Shown one piece after another: positions 34,741 to 46,908 of a stretch of DNA of 64,000 nucleotides. Position 1 is the stretch's first letter. The number at the start of each line of letters is the position of its first letter. Under the pieces are notes generated by a model. It searched no databases. It was not told where the DNA came from and saw nothing but the letters and a program-made list of their open reading frames with translations. The stretch is from positions 248,001 to 312,000 of the forward strand of contig JAKSGN010000043.1 of NCBI GenBank assembly GCA_024180945.1, written 5' to 3'. The translations under genes and the position numbers were made by a program. This stretch comes from Macrophomina tecta (taxonomy: Eukaryota > Ascomycota > Dothideomycetes > Botryosphaeriales > Botryosphaeriaceae).

Positions 34741-37410
34741 CATCATAGTACTAAAAGAATATCGCAGGCTTTAGGTAGTAGTATAAACCTTTATATATTA
34801 TAGAGATAACACTAATATTAAGCGAGCTAATTATAATTAGCTCGCTTAGCGTAATATAGTATAGAATAAATAATAAGCTTGCGCTTAATAAACTCTATAA
34901 GTTCTTTACCCTCTATTCTTTAATACCTAATAACTCTTATTTAACATAGCTATTTAATAATATTATTTAGTATCTTATTAATAAGTATATCTATAAGATC
35001 TACTACATCTACTATATTAATAGTAGTAATACTACTATACTTTAACCTTATTATATAGTCTAAATACATTAAAAAACTAAATCTAGATCTAAAATTAAAA
35101 GTCTAGCATTAAAAGTAATTTATCTATAGAAAATATACTTCCTAGACTATATACTATTAAATAAATACTATTAAATGTATTCTTTCTATCTATATATTAC
35201 CTAGATTATCCTTATAATCCTCTTTATTAAGGCCGGGGCAATAGCGTAATATTTTATTAATATTTATACTAGTTATCTCTTAGAATAGCCTCTATAATAG
35301 CTTTAATTAGTAAGTATATAGAGAAGCACTTATTAGCCTACTTATATAATACTAGACCCCCTTTTTAGCCATTAAATAGAGCGAGATAAAAGATCTAGCC
35401 CTAGTATATAATCTAACTATTAAAGATCTATTTATTATCTCTTAGTATACTACTATCTAATATATTGCATTAAACTATAAGCTATATAAAGATTAGATTT
35501 AAAATAGCCTTACCTCTACTATTAGCTCTATTTATATTATATTAGATCTCTAGACGTTTTTTATTAATACTCTCTCTTTACTATCTATACCTAGTGGGTA
35601 TACCTAGATTATTAGCTATAAAAGGCCCTACTAGGGCTACTAGAATATTAATATTTTTATTTAGAAGAGAAGTAAGCTAATATTATTCTTAATATTCTTA
35701 AGAAGTTCGAAATCTAGTCTAAATTAGGCTAGTATATAGGTAATAATACTACCTTAAATAATACTTATCTAGAGACCCTCGAATCCCGTCTACTTATTAA
35801 TTACTAGGTTAAATTTAACATTAAATAATACTAGATCTAATATATTAGATATATTATTAATCTTTTTCTTTAAGTCTTTCTACTAGTCTTTTCGAAGAAA
35901 GCTTTTACTACTACTCTTATCGTTATTATAGATACTCTTAGAGATAAGCTTCTTATATAGTTTTCTAATATTCTTAACTCCTAGTAACGAAGGCTCGAGG
36001 TAGAATACTAGTAGCTAGATAAATCTTATCTTAGATAAAGATATACTTACTAATAAAGTAGTTAAGGTAGTTAAGAATTAATTAGTAATAAATTTTCTAT
36101 TATTTAAAATATTTCTATCTTTTATAAACTTTATTTATTAGCTAGATAGCTACGTAACTTATCTATATATACTAATCTCTAGGATAATGCTATTAATCTT
36201 TAACTTAGTATTAATAATTATACTAGGTAGTTATTCTAGTATACGGTTATTAATAAGGCTATTATAAAGTAAAAGAAAGTTAAATCCTTTATAATAAACT
36301 ATAAGATAGTACTTTATAATATATAGCTTATATCTTAGAATTAGAATTTACTAGTAAAAGTTTATAGATTTCTTTAACTATTTACTTTAGCAATATTATA
36401 TACTAAGAAAGATAAGTTATCTATTCTATAATTATTACTATTAATAGATAGTCTTCTTATCTATTATAAGAATAATAAAATAAGTTTTAGTATTATTAAA
36501 AGTACTATACTAATATTTTACTAGAAGTACTACTCTAAGAAGAAGTACTATAACCCTAGAATACTTTATATAATTAAATAGGCTAGTTTATTCTTGATAA
36601 ATACTATACTATAACTAATAAAGTCTTTATATTTATCGCTACTTTTCTTTTTAATTTCTCTTATAGAGCCGTCTATCTCTAAAAAACTAGCTAAAGATAT
36701 AGCTTAAGCCTACTATTAATACTACTTATAAATTATAGAATATAAATTTTAATATAATACTTATACTAGATTCTTCTTTAGCTCTATTATTAATACCGCC
36801 ACCGGTAAAGCCTTTAAAGAAGCGTAGTAATAAGCTAGACTAGATTATAAAGAATATAAAGATAGCTATAGATAATTAGTAAAATATTAATAATTTTAGA
36901 ATATTTACTAAAAAACCTACTTTTTAGATTAATTATACACCTCTCGAGTAGTAGTGCTATATTAAGTAGAGAATAAGCTATTCTAAGCTTAGTAAGATAG
37001 CTATAATAGTTTTATCTATTTTAATAAAGTTATTAAAACTAGAGAGAATGTTTTTAGAAACTAAAAAAAACCTATTTATAGAATAGACTAAGTCTATTAT
37101 ACTATAATATCTAGAGAATTAAGAGTATTAGTAGCTAGATATAAGAGGGCTATATCTAGCCCCTTTATCTTAATAGAATAGGCCTACCGATAGAGTTAGC
37201 GATAGAGGCAGATATAGAGGGGCTAGATAATAAGATTATAGATAAGGTTAAGTAGATCTAGATATATATTATTATTGTTTAGTTTATAGTTATATAGAGT
37301 TATATAGTTATAATAAGTTATAGTTACGAGCCTTATTATTATTTATAATTATAGTTACGACCCCCTAAATAACTATATATAACTATATGCCTAGGTATAT
37401 AATAAGCTCT
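34741..37410. mobile_element. Unidentified RIPped repeat
   Basis: 2.7 kb of strongly RIPped sequence with no open frame. Plus-strand reading shows only broken Lys/Leu-rich stretches and a Gly/Arg-rich end near 37160-37235 (RGLYLAPL, then a region reading DRGRYRGAR). No RT active-site or transposase motif was found. GGGGTCGT near 34700 and its reverse complement near 37358 could mark inverted ends, but this is weak. It is a repeat by its RIP alone. Confidence 0.4.
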
Positions 37411-38421
37411 TAATATGCCCCTTATTAAAGCGACCTTATAATGCATTAGAGACCTCTTAGTCTTATTTCCTATATAGCTAGCTTGCAAGTTTTCAATATT
37501 ATATATATTACGAACATAGGCATGCATAGGAAATATCTACTCTTAGTACTATTACACAATGTGTTCTTCGAAAGGGGCCGAGTATTATTCGGCCCTAGCC
37601 AATAGCTCTGTTAAACGAAAACATGCATCTTTTACGAACTATCGACCCCGTGAATATTTACTCTTTGATGTAGATTACTTACGCTAAAGTTAAAAGAGGT
37701 AATAGAGAATATTCTACGAGTATTCCGCTACGGCGTTACTACATAGCGCCGAATCGACACATCCGGCCCGTTTTCAGCTCGGCCGACGATAATAAAAGTC
37801 CGAGAATCCGTTAACCGGCCGTATCGCATCATGCCAGTGCAATTCTAGTCATACTAGTCTTCAATCCCGTCTCTAATATCGCCAACGCTCTACTATAGCC
37901 ATTAGTCCACTTAATGCGTTGTGGGCACCGTCGGAAAGGGCATCACCACGATAAATTTAACGGTAGAGGTCATGAGCCAAAGAGCAGTTCCGAGAGGAGT
38001 TCTAGGTACTATCTTCTTTATACGTTAATGTCGGACTATCTCACTACTTCCTTAGGCACCACATTGATTCCTTCCTCAGTCACTCCCTACCCTCGGTAAT
38101 GCAATCTCCTCGGATCTATTACTTCCTCGGTTATACTATCTAATATTATATATATAAAGACACTCTTTCACCTCTCTTTAAATACGGGCAGAATCTACTC
38201 TTTTCTAACCTCACTACTCTTCGCTCATCCAAATCCAACAGTTAATGCAGGCGAAGAAGAGTGTACTCTTAATTAGGCGATATAGGCTAACCCGGCGGTA
38301 CCTTCTTTCCATGCATTATGTTACCACTTAACTTCTTCAATTAACATAGATATAGACACCTCTGAATGATCTACATCAGAGCTATTTCCTATACATAGTA
38401 ATGCACAGCACAAGGTGGACC
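37411..38421. other. Intergenic, transition out of RIP
   Basis: Composition returns to normal after about 37530. GGGCCGA and TCGGCCC near 37575-37595 form a small stem. A TATATATAAAG sequence lies near 38147. No gene supported. The last part is the 3' flank of the monooxygenase. Confidence 0.4.
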
Positions 38422-39643
38422 TCATTTGTAATCTGCCGCGCCAACAAGGGGGAACTTCTTCATCATCTCCACAAATCCATCCGGAGCATCGTCGGCATAG
38501 AATAGCGACTCGCTGTGCCTGCTCCTCGTGATGACATCGGTGGCCCATGGAAACATTTCCTTCTCGTACTCAGTAACGGCCTCTGGCGTAATACCAAACT
38601 CTTCCAACTTAGCCGCAAGGATGAAAGTGTCGCGCAGCGCGCAGTTGGCACCGTCGCCAACGAAGGGAGTAGTGACATGAGCCGCGTCGCCGATCAACGC
38701 CACGCCAGGCACGGTCTTCCAGTTCAGCTTGTCGGGAGGGAAGTAGTACAGCAACCACGGGTGGAAGGGGCCTTCGGCGTTCTCGATGATTTCGCGGAGA
38801 GTCGGGCTGAAAGTGCCGAAGTGGTCATCTTGGAGGAGGAACTTTCTGCAGGCGTCTGCGGAACCGATGTCGACAAGCTTCTCCGAGAAGTCCTCCTCGC
38901 CCTCGAATGCGAGTTCGACGCGGTAGTGGCCGTCGCCTTGGCACTGGTTGAACATGTGGTGGCGCTTGCCCATGACGATCATGGAGCCCTCTCCGGCCAT
39001 TGCTTTCAGCTTGGGGTAGAACGGATTCGTCGGGTGGATCTTGCCCGAGAGGTACACATGACGCGTAAATATGGGCTTCGTATCGTGAACCTGCGAGGAA
39101 GAGCTGTCTAAGCGTGTGTGCTTGAGTTGACACTATCACCAGCGATGTACATACCAGGTGCCGGATCTTGCTGGCCACGCCGTCGGCTCCAACAACGAGC
39201 TTGAAGCCCGACGCGGTGCTCCCGTCGGCGAAGGTCAGAACAACTTGGCCATTCTCATCCCTCTCCGAACTTTCCACCCGCTTCTCCCACACAACCTTCT
39301 CCTTCGGGATGGCTGTCATCAGCGCGTCCCGCAACCTGAACCGGTCGATCTCGGGCGCATCGCGGCCTTCGCCCCAGCCCGTTGCGTGGTTTCCATCTTT
39401 GTCGAAGACCTTGTGGATCGTGGCGGGCCCGTCGCGGGAGTACTTTTTGAACAGGTCAAACACGCCGGCTTCCTTCATGGCACGCTGCCCGCTTCCTGGG
39501 TGCAGATCGAGACAGCCTCCACGGGGAGGGACGTCCGCCCGGCCGCGCTCGTATACGATGTAGTTGAATCCCTTCCGCTCGAGGATGGCTGCTAGGGCAA
39601 GGCCGGCCGGGCCACCGCCAACGATTGCGATATCGGGAGTCAT
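38422..39643 (-). CDS. FAD-dependent monooxygenase, TetX/salicylate hydroxylase type
   Basis: Two exons: 39643-39155 and 39090-38422, with a 64-bp intron 39154-39091 (GTATGT...CGCAG); 385 residues. It should use NAD(P)H, FAD and O2 to hydroxylate an aromatic or polyketide-like substrate. Visible: Rossmann motif GGGPAG at 9-14, RDG region near 70, the DG motif GADG at 152-155 and the second FAD motif GDAAH at 297-301, followed by TPFVGDGAN. These make up the group A flavoprotein hydroxylase set. No signal peptide or membrane anchor, so probably cytosolic. The start ATG has A at -3, and an upstream in-frame extension lacks conservation. Divergent from the Zn2Cys6 regulator across a 1-kb gap. 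Substrate cannot be told from the sequence. Confidence 0.92.
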
Positions 39644-39785
39644 TGTTTTAACAGTAAAGCTGCCACAGTAAGATGGTTGTGAAGAGTAGAGCCATCTCAG
39701 CAAGATGCTGGAGATCGCTTTAATAGATGCACATAGCCAAAGCACACAACAGCGTGACTATCGTTTTCGGTTCGGATTGCTCTTT

Positions 39786-39802
39786 CGGCGGTTCCAAGGC
39801 CG
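39786..39802. promoter_or_regulatory. Candidate Zn2Cys6 site upstream of monooxygenase
   Basis: Two overlapping CGG triplets (39786 and 39789) face CCG at 39800, giving CGG-N11-CCG and CGG-N8-CCG. It is 143 bp upstream of the monooxygenase ATG. A candidate only. Confidence 0.35.
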
Positions 39803-40193
39803 AGCGGCTCTGCAGTAGGCGCGGAGATAGAGCGGGCCGATCATGTGGAGGGCGGCTGTTTTTCGACACATCAAACGCTTGATTCACTGACTCATTGAAC
39901 CAACATCTCTGCCTCTATTGCCTCATGCTATTGGCCTAGTTCTCATGTGTACGACAAACGTGATGCCGCGCCGTAAACACGCCGACAACGCTCTCTTCGC
40001 ATTATTCCCAAAGAGACCAAAGCCTTCCATGTCAGGCTATCCAATTTTCCGTTCCGCCTCTGCTTTATGTCTGATAGAATATTTTCCACAAGCGTGTATT
40101 GAAGGTCCCACCTCAGTTAAGGCGAGCCATAGTCGCCTGATGTACAATGATGGTCATTTGCATTTCCGAGCTTGGCTCGGGTGGATGCGGACG

Positions 40194-40217
40194 AGAGGCG
40201 GCATTTCCGCCGCCTCT
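40194..40217. promoter_or_regulatory. Perfect 9-bp palindrome with CGG-N8-CCG
   Basis: AGAGGCGGC (40194-40202), 6-nt spacer, GCCGCCTCT (40209-40217). It contains CGG at 40199 and CCG at 40210, the same N8 spacing as the site at 39789. About 480 bp upstream of the regulator's ATG, so it may be an autoregulatory site. Confidence 0.4.
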
Positions 40218-40695
40218 GGCCTCCCGAAATCCCGACACGCCGACTCCTTAAGCATTTTCCATTGACCCCCGCGATGAACACGGCAGATCTCGACGCTCGA
40301 ACCAAGTCTCCTTCCGCAATTCGCCGGTCGGCTCGACAGAACAAGAAACATGACGCGCAGGTGAGAGTAACCCTATTCTACCATGGCTGGCATACTCAAC
40401 ACCATGGTACCTCGCGCCATGACAGAGACGGGCTCCACGAATTGTTAGGCTGGGAGAAAGCATTCTGCACCGCTTTCTGAGCAAAGTTGTACTAACGCAG
40501 GGAAATAATTTGATTAGGCGGGTATCCCGGAATTGAGCCACTGACAACAACTCCGTGATGCCGAAAGAGCGGGTCCGAGGGGAGTGACCAAGCACTCGCC
40601 GGCCCGCTTCCTGGCCGCCACATCTACAATATCTTGCGGATGTCCCGCCTCATCATCATCATCATCCACCCACCGTCTCCGTTCCACCGCCCGTC

Positions 40696-43305
40696 ATGCT
40701 CTCCATCCCGCAGTCATCCGCCAAGCGAGGCCGAGCAGCAGACGGCGGCGATCGGCGACAGCCCACACCCTGCAAGAGAAAGGCTATGCGCAAGCGCACG
40801 GCGCTGGCCTGCGAGGAGTGCCGGGTCCGGAAAAGGCGCTGCGACGGCGCTATCCCTGCGTGCGGCGGCTGCGCGAAGCGCCTGTCCGAGTGCGTCTATT
40901 CCGCTGAGATCGAGACCAGAGCGTGGCACAACAGGTACGGAGACTTTCAAGAAAGACCCCCCAGAGATCGGGCCTCGGGAGTAACCTTTTTTTTTTTTTT
41001 TTTCAGCATGATTCAATCGTTGAGAACCCATCTGCAGGAGCTGGAGGCTGCGGAGCTGCCGTCGCAGGGTCCTGAGAGGACGAGTGCTCCCTCTGCGGAA
41101 TATCCGGCCAACAACAGTTCCAACGGCATTGCCGCCGCAGCAAATGTTCTCACGCTGACCACCTCCACCACTAATCATGCGCCGCTGCAGGGTCACCCGG
41201 TGTCCGGCCAGCAGGAACCGTCTCGGTCAGGCTACCTGGACCCATGCAGCTTCGAGAAGATGATGGAGCCGCTGATCGATGCAAAGAGCGACGGCAGCAC
41301 CACAGATGCGCCCGTCTGGCCCACACGCTCCGGAGCCGTGTCACCAGCGGCTCAAGTCATTATCTGCACGTGTGAACGGTCCCTGGAAGGATTACGCTGG
41401 AATCTGCCGCTGCGGAGGATCTCGGACGCACTGGTGGCGGCCTACTTCTCCAGGTTTCACCGAATATACCCCATCCTCCACCAGCGTACATTCCGGCGGC
41501 AGTACGAGCGGCTGTGGGCATCGGACACAGGGGCCACTGCCGCTAAGGTGGAATGCTCTGGGCTGTGCAAGCAGAGGAGCCGGGGGAAATTGTTCCCTGC
41601 CACGCTGCACGCCATTTTTGCCATGGCCACCGTCGCCCTCGAGCCCGGCGCACCCAGCGAAAACGTCAGTCAGGCCGAGGCGTTCTACGCCACGGCTGCC
41701 CAAGAGGTGGATTTTTTGAATATGCCCGACGAGGAAGTGGGCATCGAGCTCGTTCAGCTGGGGCTTCTGATGGGCTTTTACCTGCAGAGTACGGAAAAGT
41801 TCTCAAAGTGCTGGAACATCACTGGCTTGACGATCCGCATGGCGAAGAATATGGGCCTCGACCTCAGCATCGGCGAAGCTCGCAAAAGAGGCCTGTTCGG
41901 GTGCCGCCCCACGCAGTTGGGTTGCGAAATGAGAAGCCGTGTATGGCATGGATGCATTATACTTGAGAAGTAATTGGCCCGCACCGCGGATGAGACAAGC
42001 TCCTACCTCTGACCGAAATTTGCAGGGAAGTTGCAATGTCATTTGGACGTGCCCCGATGGTCGCCGCCAACACCAAGAGTAAGCTTCCCGAGGCGATTGA
42101 TGATGATCGTTTGAGCAATGAGGCGGCAAAGTGGAACTATCAGCCCAGTGGACTTCCGAGCTTGTTGGAATCGTACATCGAAACCATCAAACTGTACGAC
42201 ATCCTTGGGCATGTCTTGTGCCGAGACGAATTGCAAGAATCACGTTCTGCTCGAAACAGCACAGGAAAACCATCCCCAGCTACGTTGGATATCCGAGCTA
42301 TTTTGGACATGGATACAATGATCATGGAGTGGTGGGACTCATTGCCCGGGTATCTCAAACACCACGAAAACATTACAGAATTCAGTCAACATGTTGCGAC
42401 GGAAGATGGCCTTGCATTTCCCTGCGAGGACCTTCTGGCCCAAGCAGAGAGGCTATATATAAGGTATGTTGATGCCTCAGATGCTTAACCTGATACTCAT
42501 TCATTCCAGATTTTTGCATGTCCGCCTGCTGCTTCTGCGCCCTGCTCTAGAAAGACTCTTCGAGAAGCAGCGAGCCAATCCTTTAAGTAAAACCAAACGC
42601 GCCACCGAAGCGAAACTTGAAGACGTGTTGCTCTCCAGCATCGCCGCGCAATGTATCATCTGTGCTCAGAGCCTAGTCGCATTTCTGAACACGCAGATAC
42701 AGTCACAGAAGCTCCTGGCTTGGTGGTATGATGTGAGCTGTAAGTCACAATGTTCTGGCGGCCGGAAACAAAGCTTAAGGTTCACGTCAGATTTGCACAG
42801 TAGCGCGAGCACGCTTTTGATGGGTCTACTGTGCACATTTAACGATGGCAGCGTATCTCAAAAGTCGATCTCTGCAAGCTGGGAGCTCGGTTTGCAGTGC
42901 CTCTCGCGCTACACAGGCGCGAGCATCATCGCGAAGAAATCTTTCAGTCTCCTTCAAGAGAGTGCAAAGTTTCTGCTCCCAAACACCTGTAATGATGATT
43001 TGGTAATTAGTAGCAGCGTGTCGGTTGCCGATATTGCTGACAGTGTTTGGCCCGCGCATCACAAACCGAAAGACAAATGTCCAAAGCCCTCTGCTTACCA
43101 CGACTGCCACCTACCACAGATGATTCGCGACTCAGAGATATCTTCGCAGGACGTTTCTGGTCATTTTCAGGGCAGACCCAATCGCTGGGAGGAACTGGAC
43201 ATTGACACCTGGACTGGCAACTCTGGTGGAACTTTTCATTGGCCATTCATTCCATATCCATCCCAGCTAGAAACTTTGCCGCTTAATCTCGACTTCCCAG
43301 AATAG
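40696..43305 (+). CDS. Zn2Cys6 fungal transcription factor
   Basis: Five exons: 40696-40934, 41007-41969, 42026-42463, 42510-42739, 42791-43305; about 794 residues. Introns are 72, 56, 46 and 51 nt, all GT-AG; each junction restores known family sequence, such as the linker SMIQSLRTHLQELE and WWYDVSYLHSSAS. The first intron has a 17-nt T run before CAG. The zinc cluster has C39, C42, C49, C56, C59 and C66 (CX2CX6CX6CX2CX6C), preceded by a basic stretch. A short coiled-coil linker follows, then the fungal-specific middle domain from about residue 240 (AYFSRFHRIYPILHQRTF) to 560. ATG 40696 is the first in frame; Met31 is also possible. Nuclear regulator, likely of the neighbouring metabolic genes. 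It converges on the hydrolase gene with a gap of 135 bp. Confidence 0.92.
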
Positions 43306-43440
43306 ATCTACTAGAGATATTTTCATCTCCACATTCAGCGATACACTACTCTCCCAATGACTGGAAATTATGCAAGGCTCCCAGGTCCTGTTTTCACTTG
43401 ACTCCAGCCCGGATCATTCGACAGACACTTTTATTTAGCT

Positions 43441-44261
43441 TCAGTTATCTCTTAGCCAATGCAGCATCCATAGAACGACTGCGGCTTTCGCCCTTTCCAG
43501 CCCCTCCCTCTCACCGGGGATCTCGGAATCTCCTCGAACAGCAAAGCCGTGCTCGAGCCCCGGAAAGTGTTGATAGTCGTACGGAACGCCCAGCCTGGGA
43601 ATCACCCGATTGCTGAACGACTTGAGCTCCTCGGTGAACTGCGGGTCGATCTCGGGCGCCAGTATCTGCACCGGGACGCCGACGTTCTCGATCTCCCGCT
43701 CCTCGAGCAGGGTGGGATGGGCCGCGGAAATGCAGTCAACGAGCTTTTGTTCCTGGTCGCGCTTGGCCCCGAGCCGGAAGACGCCCCAGCCCCCGTAGCA
43801 GAATCCGACGGCGCCAACGCGGCGATGTCGGGAGCGGAGGGCCCTCGCGCACCCGAAAATCTCTGGCTCTCTCACGGTCTTGGAGTTACGCGCGATGAAT
43901 GCGGGGAGGTTAATGTCGGGCCACCTGCTCTTGTCTATGATGAGCTCCACGGGGATGATCTCACCGCCGAAGCTTTAGGTGGCGAGAATAGGGTCAGTGT
44001 CAGCGAGTCTTTTCTCTTGGTCAACATCCATGTTCAGTAGACTCACAAGTCGGGGATGTAGACTGTAGCGTCGACCTCCCGGGCGTAGTGGTCGGCCAGG
44101 ATCCGTGTGTTCGAGAACGTCCAGCCGAACAAGTCGTGAATGATCATGATGGCGACGTTCGCATTCGAGCCTGTGATGTAGCAGTCTCGACCAGCGAGTT
44201 TCCCATCTCGGCCTTTCGGCTTCGCGTCCCAATGGAAGCCCTTGATGCAGCAGTCGCCCAT
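43441..44261 (-). CDS. Dienelactone hydrolase family protein
   Basis: Two exons: 44261-44047 and 43972-43441, with intron 44046-43973 (74 nt, GTGAGT...TAAAG); 248 residues, normal for the family. An alpha/beta hydrolase with the DLH signature: nucleophile Cys130 in GFCYGGW, Asp181 (EIDPQF) and His213 (GLEHGFAVRG). The N-terminus GDCCIKGFHWD and the segment DFFGG after the intron are typical of fungal members. The model enzyme opens dienelactones in aromatic ring-cleavage pathways; many fungal paralogues have unknown substrates. Soluble, with no targeting signal. Its 5' end faces the MFS gene (464-bp shared upstream region), consistent with co-regulation. Confidence 0.92.
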
Positions 44262-44725
44262 GTCTGAAGCAAATCAGCGGTGAAGTGCGAGTCGTGTGTG
44301 TTAGACCCAGGGGAGCCAGGATAGCCTGACGCCGGAGGTAATTTATGCTTAAAGTCAGATGCCGCCTCCGGGTTAGTAGAATCTGGGTGCCATCGCCATG
44401 GTGGAAGTCACCCGCCTTAACTCCGCAACCGCCTTAGCGCCGCAATCTTGAGGCCTCGACCATGCGATTAGGGGCAATCAAGGCTCGGAGCGCACGGACA
44501 GAGTACGCGTGTGTCAAAGAATGGCTCCCAGTACACAGTAAATACGGAATACGCAGATTCAGCTCCGCAATCAGATTAACGGAAACATCCGTCAGTGAAC
44601 TATCTGGAGGATCAAGCGTTCAATCTGCTACTAGTGATCAAAATCCGATAAAAACTACAACCCGCCGAGTCACCCTGAACCTTCAATATCCCAACGAGTG
44701 ACGTGGGGCATCATCACTTCACACC
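44262..44725. promoter_or_regulatory. Divergent promoter, hydrolase and MFS transporter
   Basis: 464 bp, not RIPped, no gene. CCGGAGG (44332-44338) and CCTCCGG (44365-44371) form an inverted pair 26 bp apart, and an everted CCG-N4-CGG lies at 44362-44371. They may be regulator sites, but the spacing differs from the N8 pair upstream of the monooxygenase. Confidence 0.4.
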
Positions 44726-46402
44726 ATGAGCACTCCTCGATTGGACAACATGACTGCAACTTCGGGGAGCCAGCAGTCGTATGATGAGGAGAAGCCTCCC
44801 GAAGCACCATCACAGGTAATGCCAGAGCCAGTAGACTGGAATGAGCCTGGGGACCCGGAGAATCCTCAGAACTGGCCATCTTGGAAACGCTACAGCTACG
44901 TAGCGCTCGTCAGCGTCCTCACGCTCATAATGTATGCCAGACGTGTTTTCCCCCCTTTCTCTTTAGCTCTCCGCGACAAAGCTGACGTTGCCTCTTTCTA
45001 GGAACCTCTCGTCAACGATATTCGCGCCTGGCTCTGCGATGCTAAAGGAAGAATTCGGCATCCGCAGCACCACGGTCGGTACCCTGACGGTGAGCATCTA
45101 CATGCTCGGCCTGGTCGGCGGCCCGGTTGTTGCGGCCCCCGCGTCCGAGATGTTCGGCCGGCTGCCCGTGTATCACGTCTGCAACGCCCTGTTCCTGGCC
45201 TTCACCATTGCCTGCGCCAAGAGCACGAATACCAGTATGTTTCTCGCCTTCCGCCTGCTGGCGGGCGCGGCGGGCTCGGCGCCCCTGACCATCGGGGGAG
45301 GCACGATTGCGGACGTGATGCCAAAAGAACAGCGGGGACTGGCCATGGGCATGTTTTCCCTGGGACCGACGCTGGGGCCGAGCGTGGGGCCCATCGCTGG
45401 TGGGTTCATTGCGGAGACGGTCGGTTGGCGATGGACGTTCTGGGTCCTTGCCATTGCAGTGAGTATTGCTCGCCTTTCTGATCCGCGTTTGTCGCCATTT
45501 CTTGCAGATTGGCTGATCGATATCTCTCCCAGCACGGCGTGGTCGCGTTTGTTGCTGTTGTGTTCATGCGAGAAACATTTGCAAAAATCCTGTTGCAGCG
45601 GAAGTCTACCCGAATCGGGGCTCATGCGACAGCCAACGTTCAAGATGGAGCAAGGTCTTCCAGCGCGAAACAACTGCTCCTGGCCTCGTCTATTCGGCCT
45701 CTCTTGATGCTTGCCATGTCTCCGACGGTGTCTTTGCTTTCTGTGGCAGTCGCCTTTGCATTCGGATTGACTTTCCTGCTCATCACCACATTTTCTTCCG
45801 TCTTTCAGGATCAATACGGCTTCTCCTTGGGTATCTCGGGCCTCTGTTACCTAGGCATGGGCACTGGAATGCTGCTGGCCGTGGCAATCTTCAGCTCCAC
45901 CAGCGGCAAGGTTCTCCGCTGGCACATCGCCAAGGGGCTCGTCGAGCCAGAGAATCGGTTGGCATTGATGGCAGTGTTTTATCCCGTCATGCCGATTGGA
46001 TTTTTCTGGTACGGATGGGCTGCTGACGCAGAAACACATTGGATCGTGCCGCTGATCGGAGCGGCGTTCGTAGGATTCGGCAGTCTGTTTATACTGGTAG
46101 GTGAACCCCCGGTTTCTCTCTTGTCAACACCAGAGACCTTTTTTGGTAACGAGCAGGAAATGCAGATGCCGGCGCAGCTCTATCTCGTCGACGCCTTCGG
46201 CCCAGCGCAAGCCGCTTCCGCACTTGCAGCCGTGACTATGCTGCGCTCAGTCTTCGCTGCATTCCTTCCTCTGGCTGGACCGCCCCTGTACGAAAAACTG
46301 GGGCTGGGGTGGGGAAATAGTTTGTTGGGATTCTTAGCCATGGCTTTCGTTCCTATACCGCTTTTATTCTATAGATACGGGACTATTTTAAGACAACGAT
46401 AG
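44726..46402 (+). CDS. MFS transporter, DHA1-type drug/H+ antiporter
   Basis: Four exons: 44726-44931, 45002-45458, 45533-46096, 46166-46402; 487 residues. Introns 44932-45001, 45459-45532 and 46097-46165 (70, 74, 69 nt). The second is needed to avoid a stop; the third is in frame and is placed because removing it gives the family sequence FGSLFILMPAQLYLVDAF. The N-terminus (DWNEPGDPENPQNWPSWKR) is typical of fungal DHA1 exporters. Motif A-like ASEMFGRLPVY follows TM2, and the antiporter motif C region (SLGPTLGPSVGPIAGGFI) marks TM5. About 12 membrane segments by hydrophobicity. Plasma-membrane export of a drug, toxin or pathway product is likely. The start ATG has ACC before it. Divergent from the hydrolase gene. 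Confidence 0.9.
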
Positions 46403-46794
46403 CCTTTAAAGTTTTGAGTAACAATTTAATAAATTTATAATGTACACGGCTAGATTACCATCACCATACAACAGTATGAATCTTTCAAATGACTTAAATT
46501 AAGCGAGGTTCCATGCAAAAGACTTCAACGATGGTCTTCAAATGATGTTTAGTAACCCTGGTAACATATCCACCCCACGCGAGCTGGGATTGCTACATTT
46601 AAGAGGCTGCAGATAGAAAACTACGTCTACGGTTCGTCCACGGTTATTCAATCCAGAGGATCGAAGGATTATCCTCTTATTCTTGTGGTACTTTGAGATC
46701 TCAATAGAAAGGAAAATCAGATAGATGAGACGTCGAGAACATGCCTACTATCGGTGCCATGGACTTTTCTTTTATGGTGATGATTGATGCTTAT
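46403..46794. other. 3' flank of MFS gene
   Basis: Normal composition, no gene seen. Ends at the copia LTR. Confidence 0.4.
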
Positions 46795-46903
46795 TATTGG
46801 AATATCACGTGTGTGTACAATAAACTTTAGCTTAGTCACGGAAGAGGACTAATAAGAGGACTCCCCTAAGCGTCCCTCTTACGCCTCATACCACTCATTC
46901 TCA
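46795..46903 (+). repeat. 5' LTR of the copia element, short
   Basis: Starts TATTGGAATATCACG (RIPped TGTTGG) and ends near CATTCTCA; about 109 bp, unusually short. Homologous to 24071-23965. The 3' edge could shift by a few bases. Confidence 0.65.
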
Positions 46904-46908
46904 ATCGA

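Larger units (their letters stand above)
39644..40695. promoter_or_regulatory. Divergent intergenic region, monooxygenase and regulator
   Basis: 1052 bp, not RIPped, without a convincing gene; short open frames here lack codon structure or homology I recognise. It holds two CGG-N8-CCG sites (39789-39802 and 40199-40212) of the type bound by Zn2Cys6 dimers. A CAT trinucleotide run lies at about 40650-40668. Confidence 0.55.

Noticed and set aside
37339..37527. A 62-codon minus-strand frame at the repeat edge
   Set aside because: Crosses from the RIPped repeat into the flank, with no recognisable content.
44462..44701. A 79-codon frame in the hydrolase/MFS promoter
   Set aside because: No recognisable domain and it lies in the shared upstream region; treated as non-coding.
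45459..45532. Open frame from the MFS second exon running on to 45707
   Set aside because: It leaves the MFS sequence after LAIA; the GT-AG intron 45459-45532 restores the transporter.
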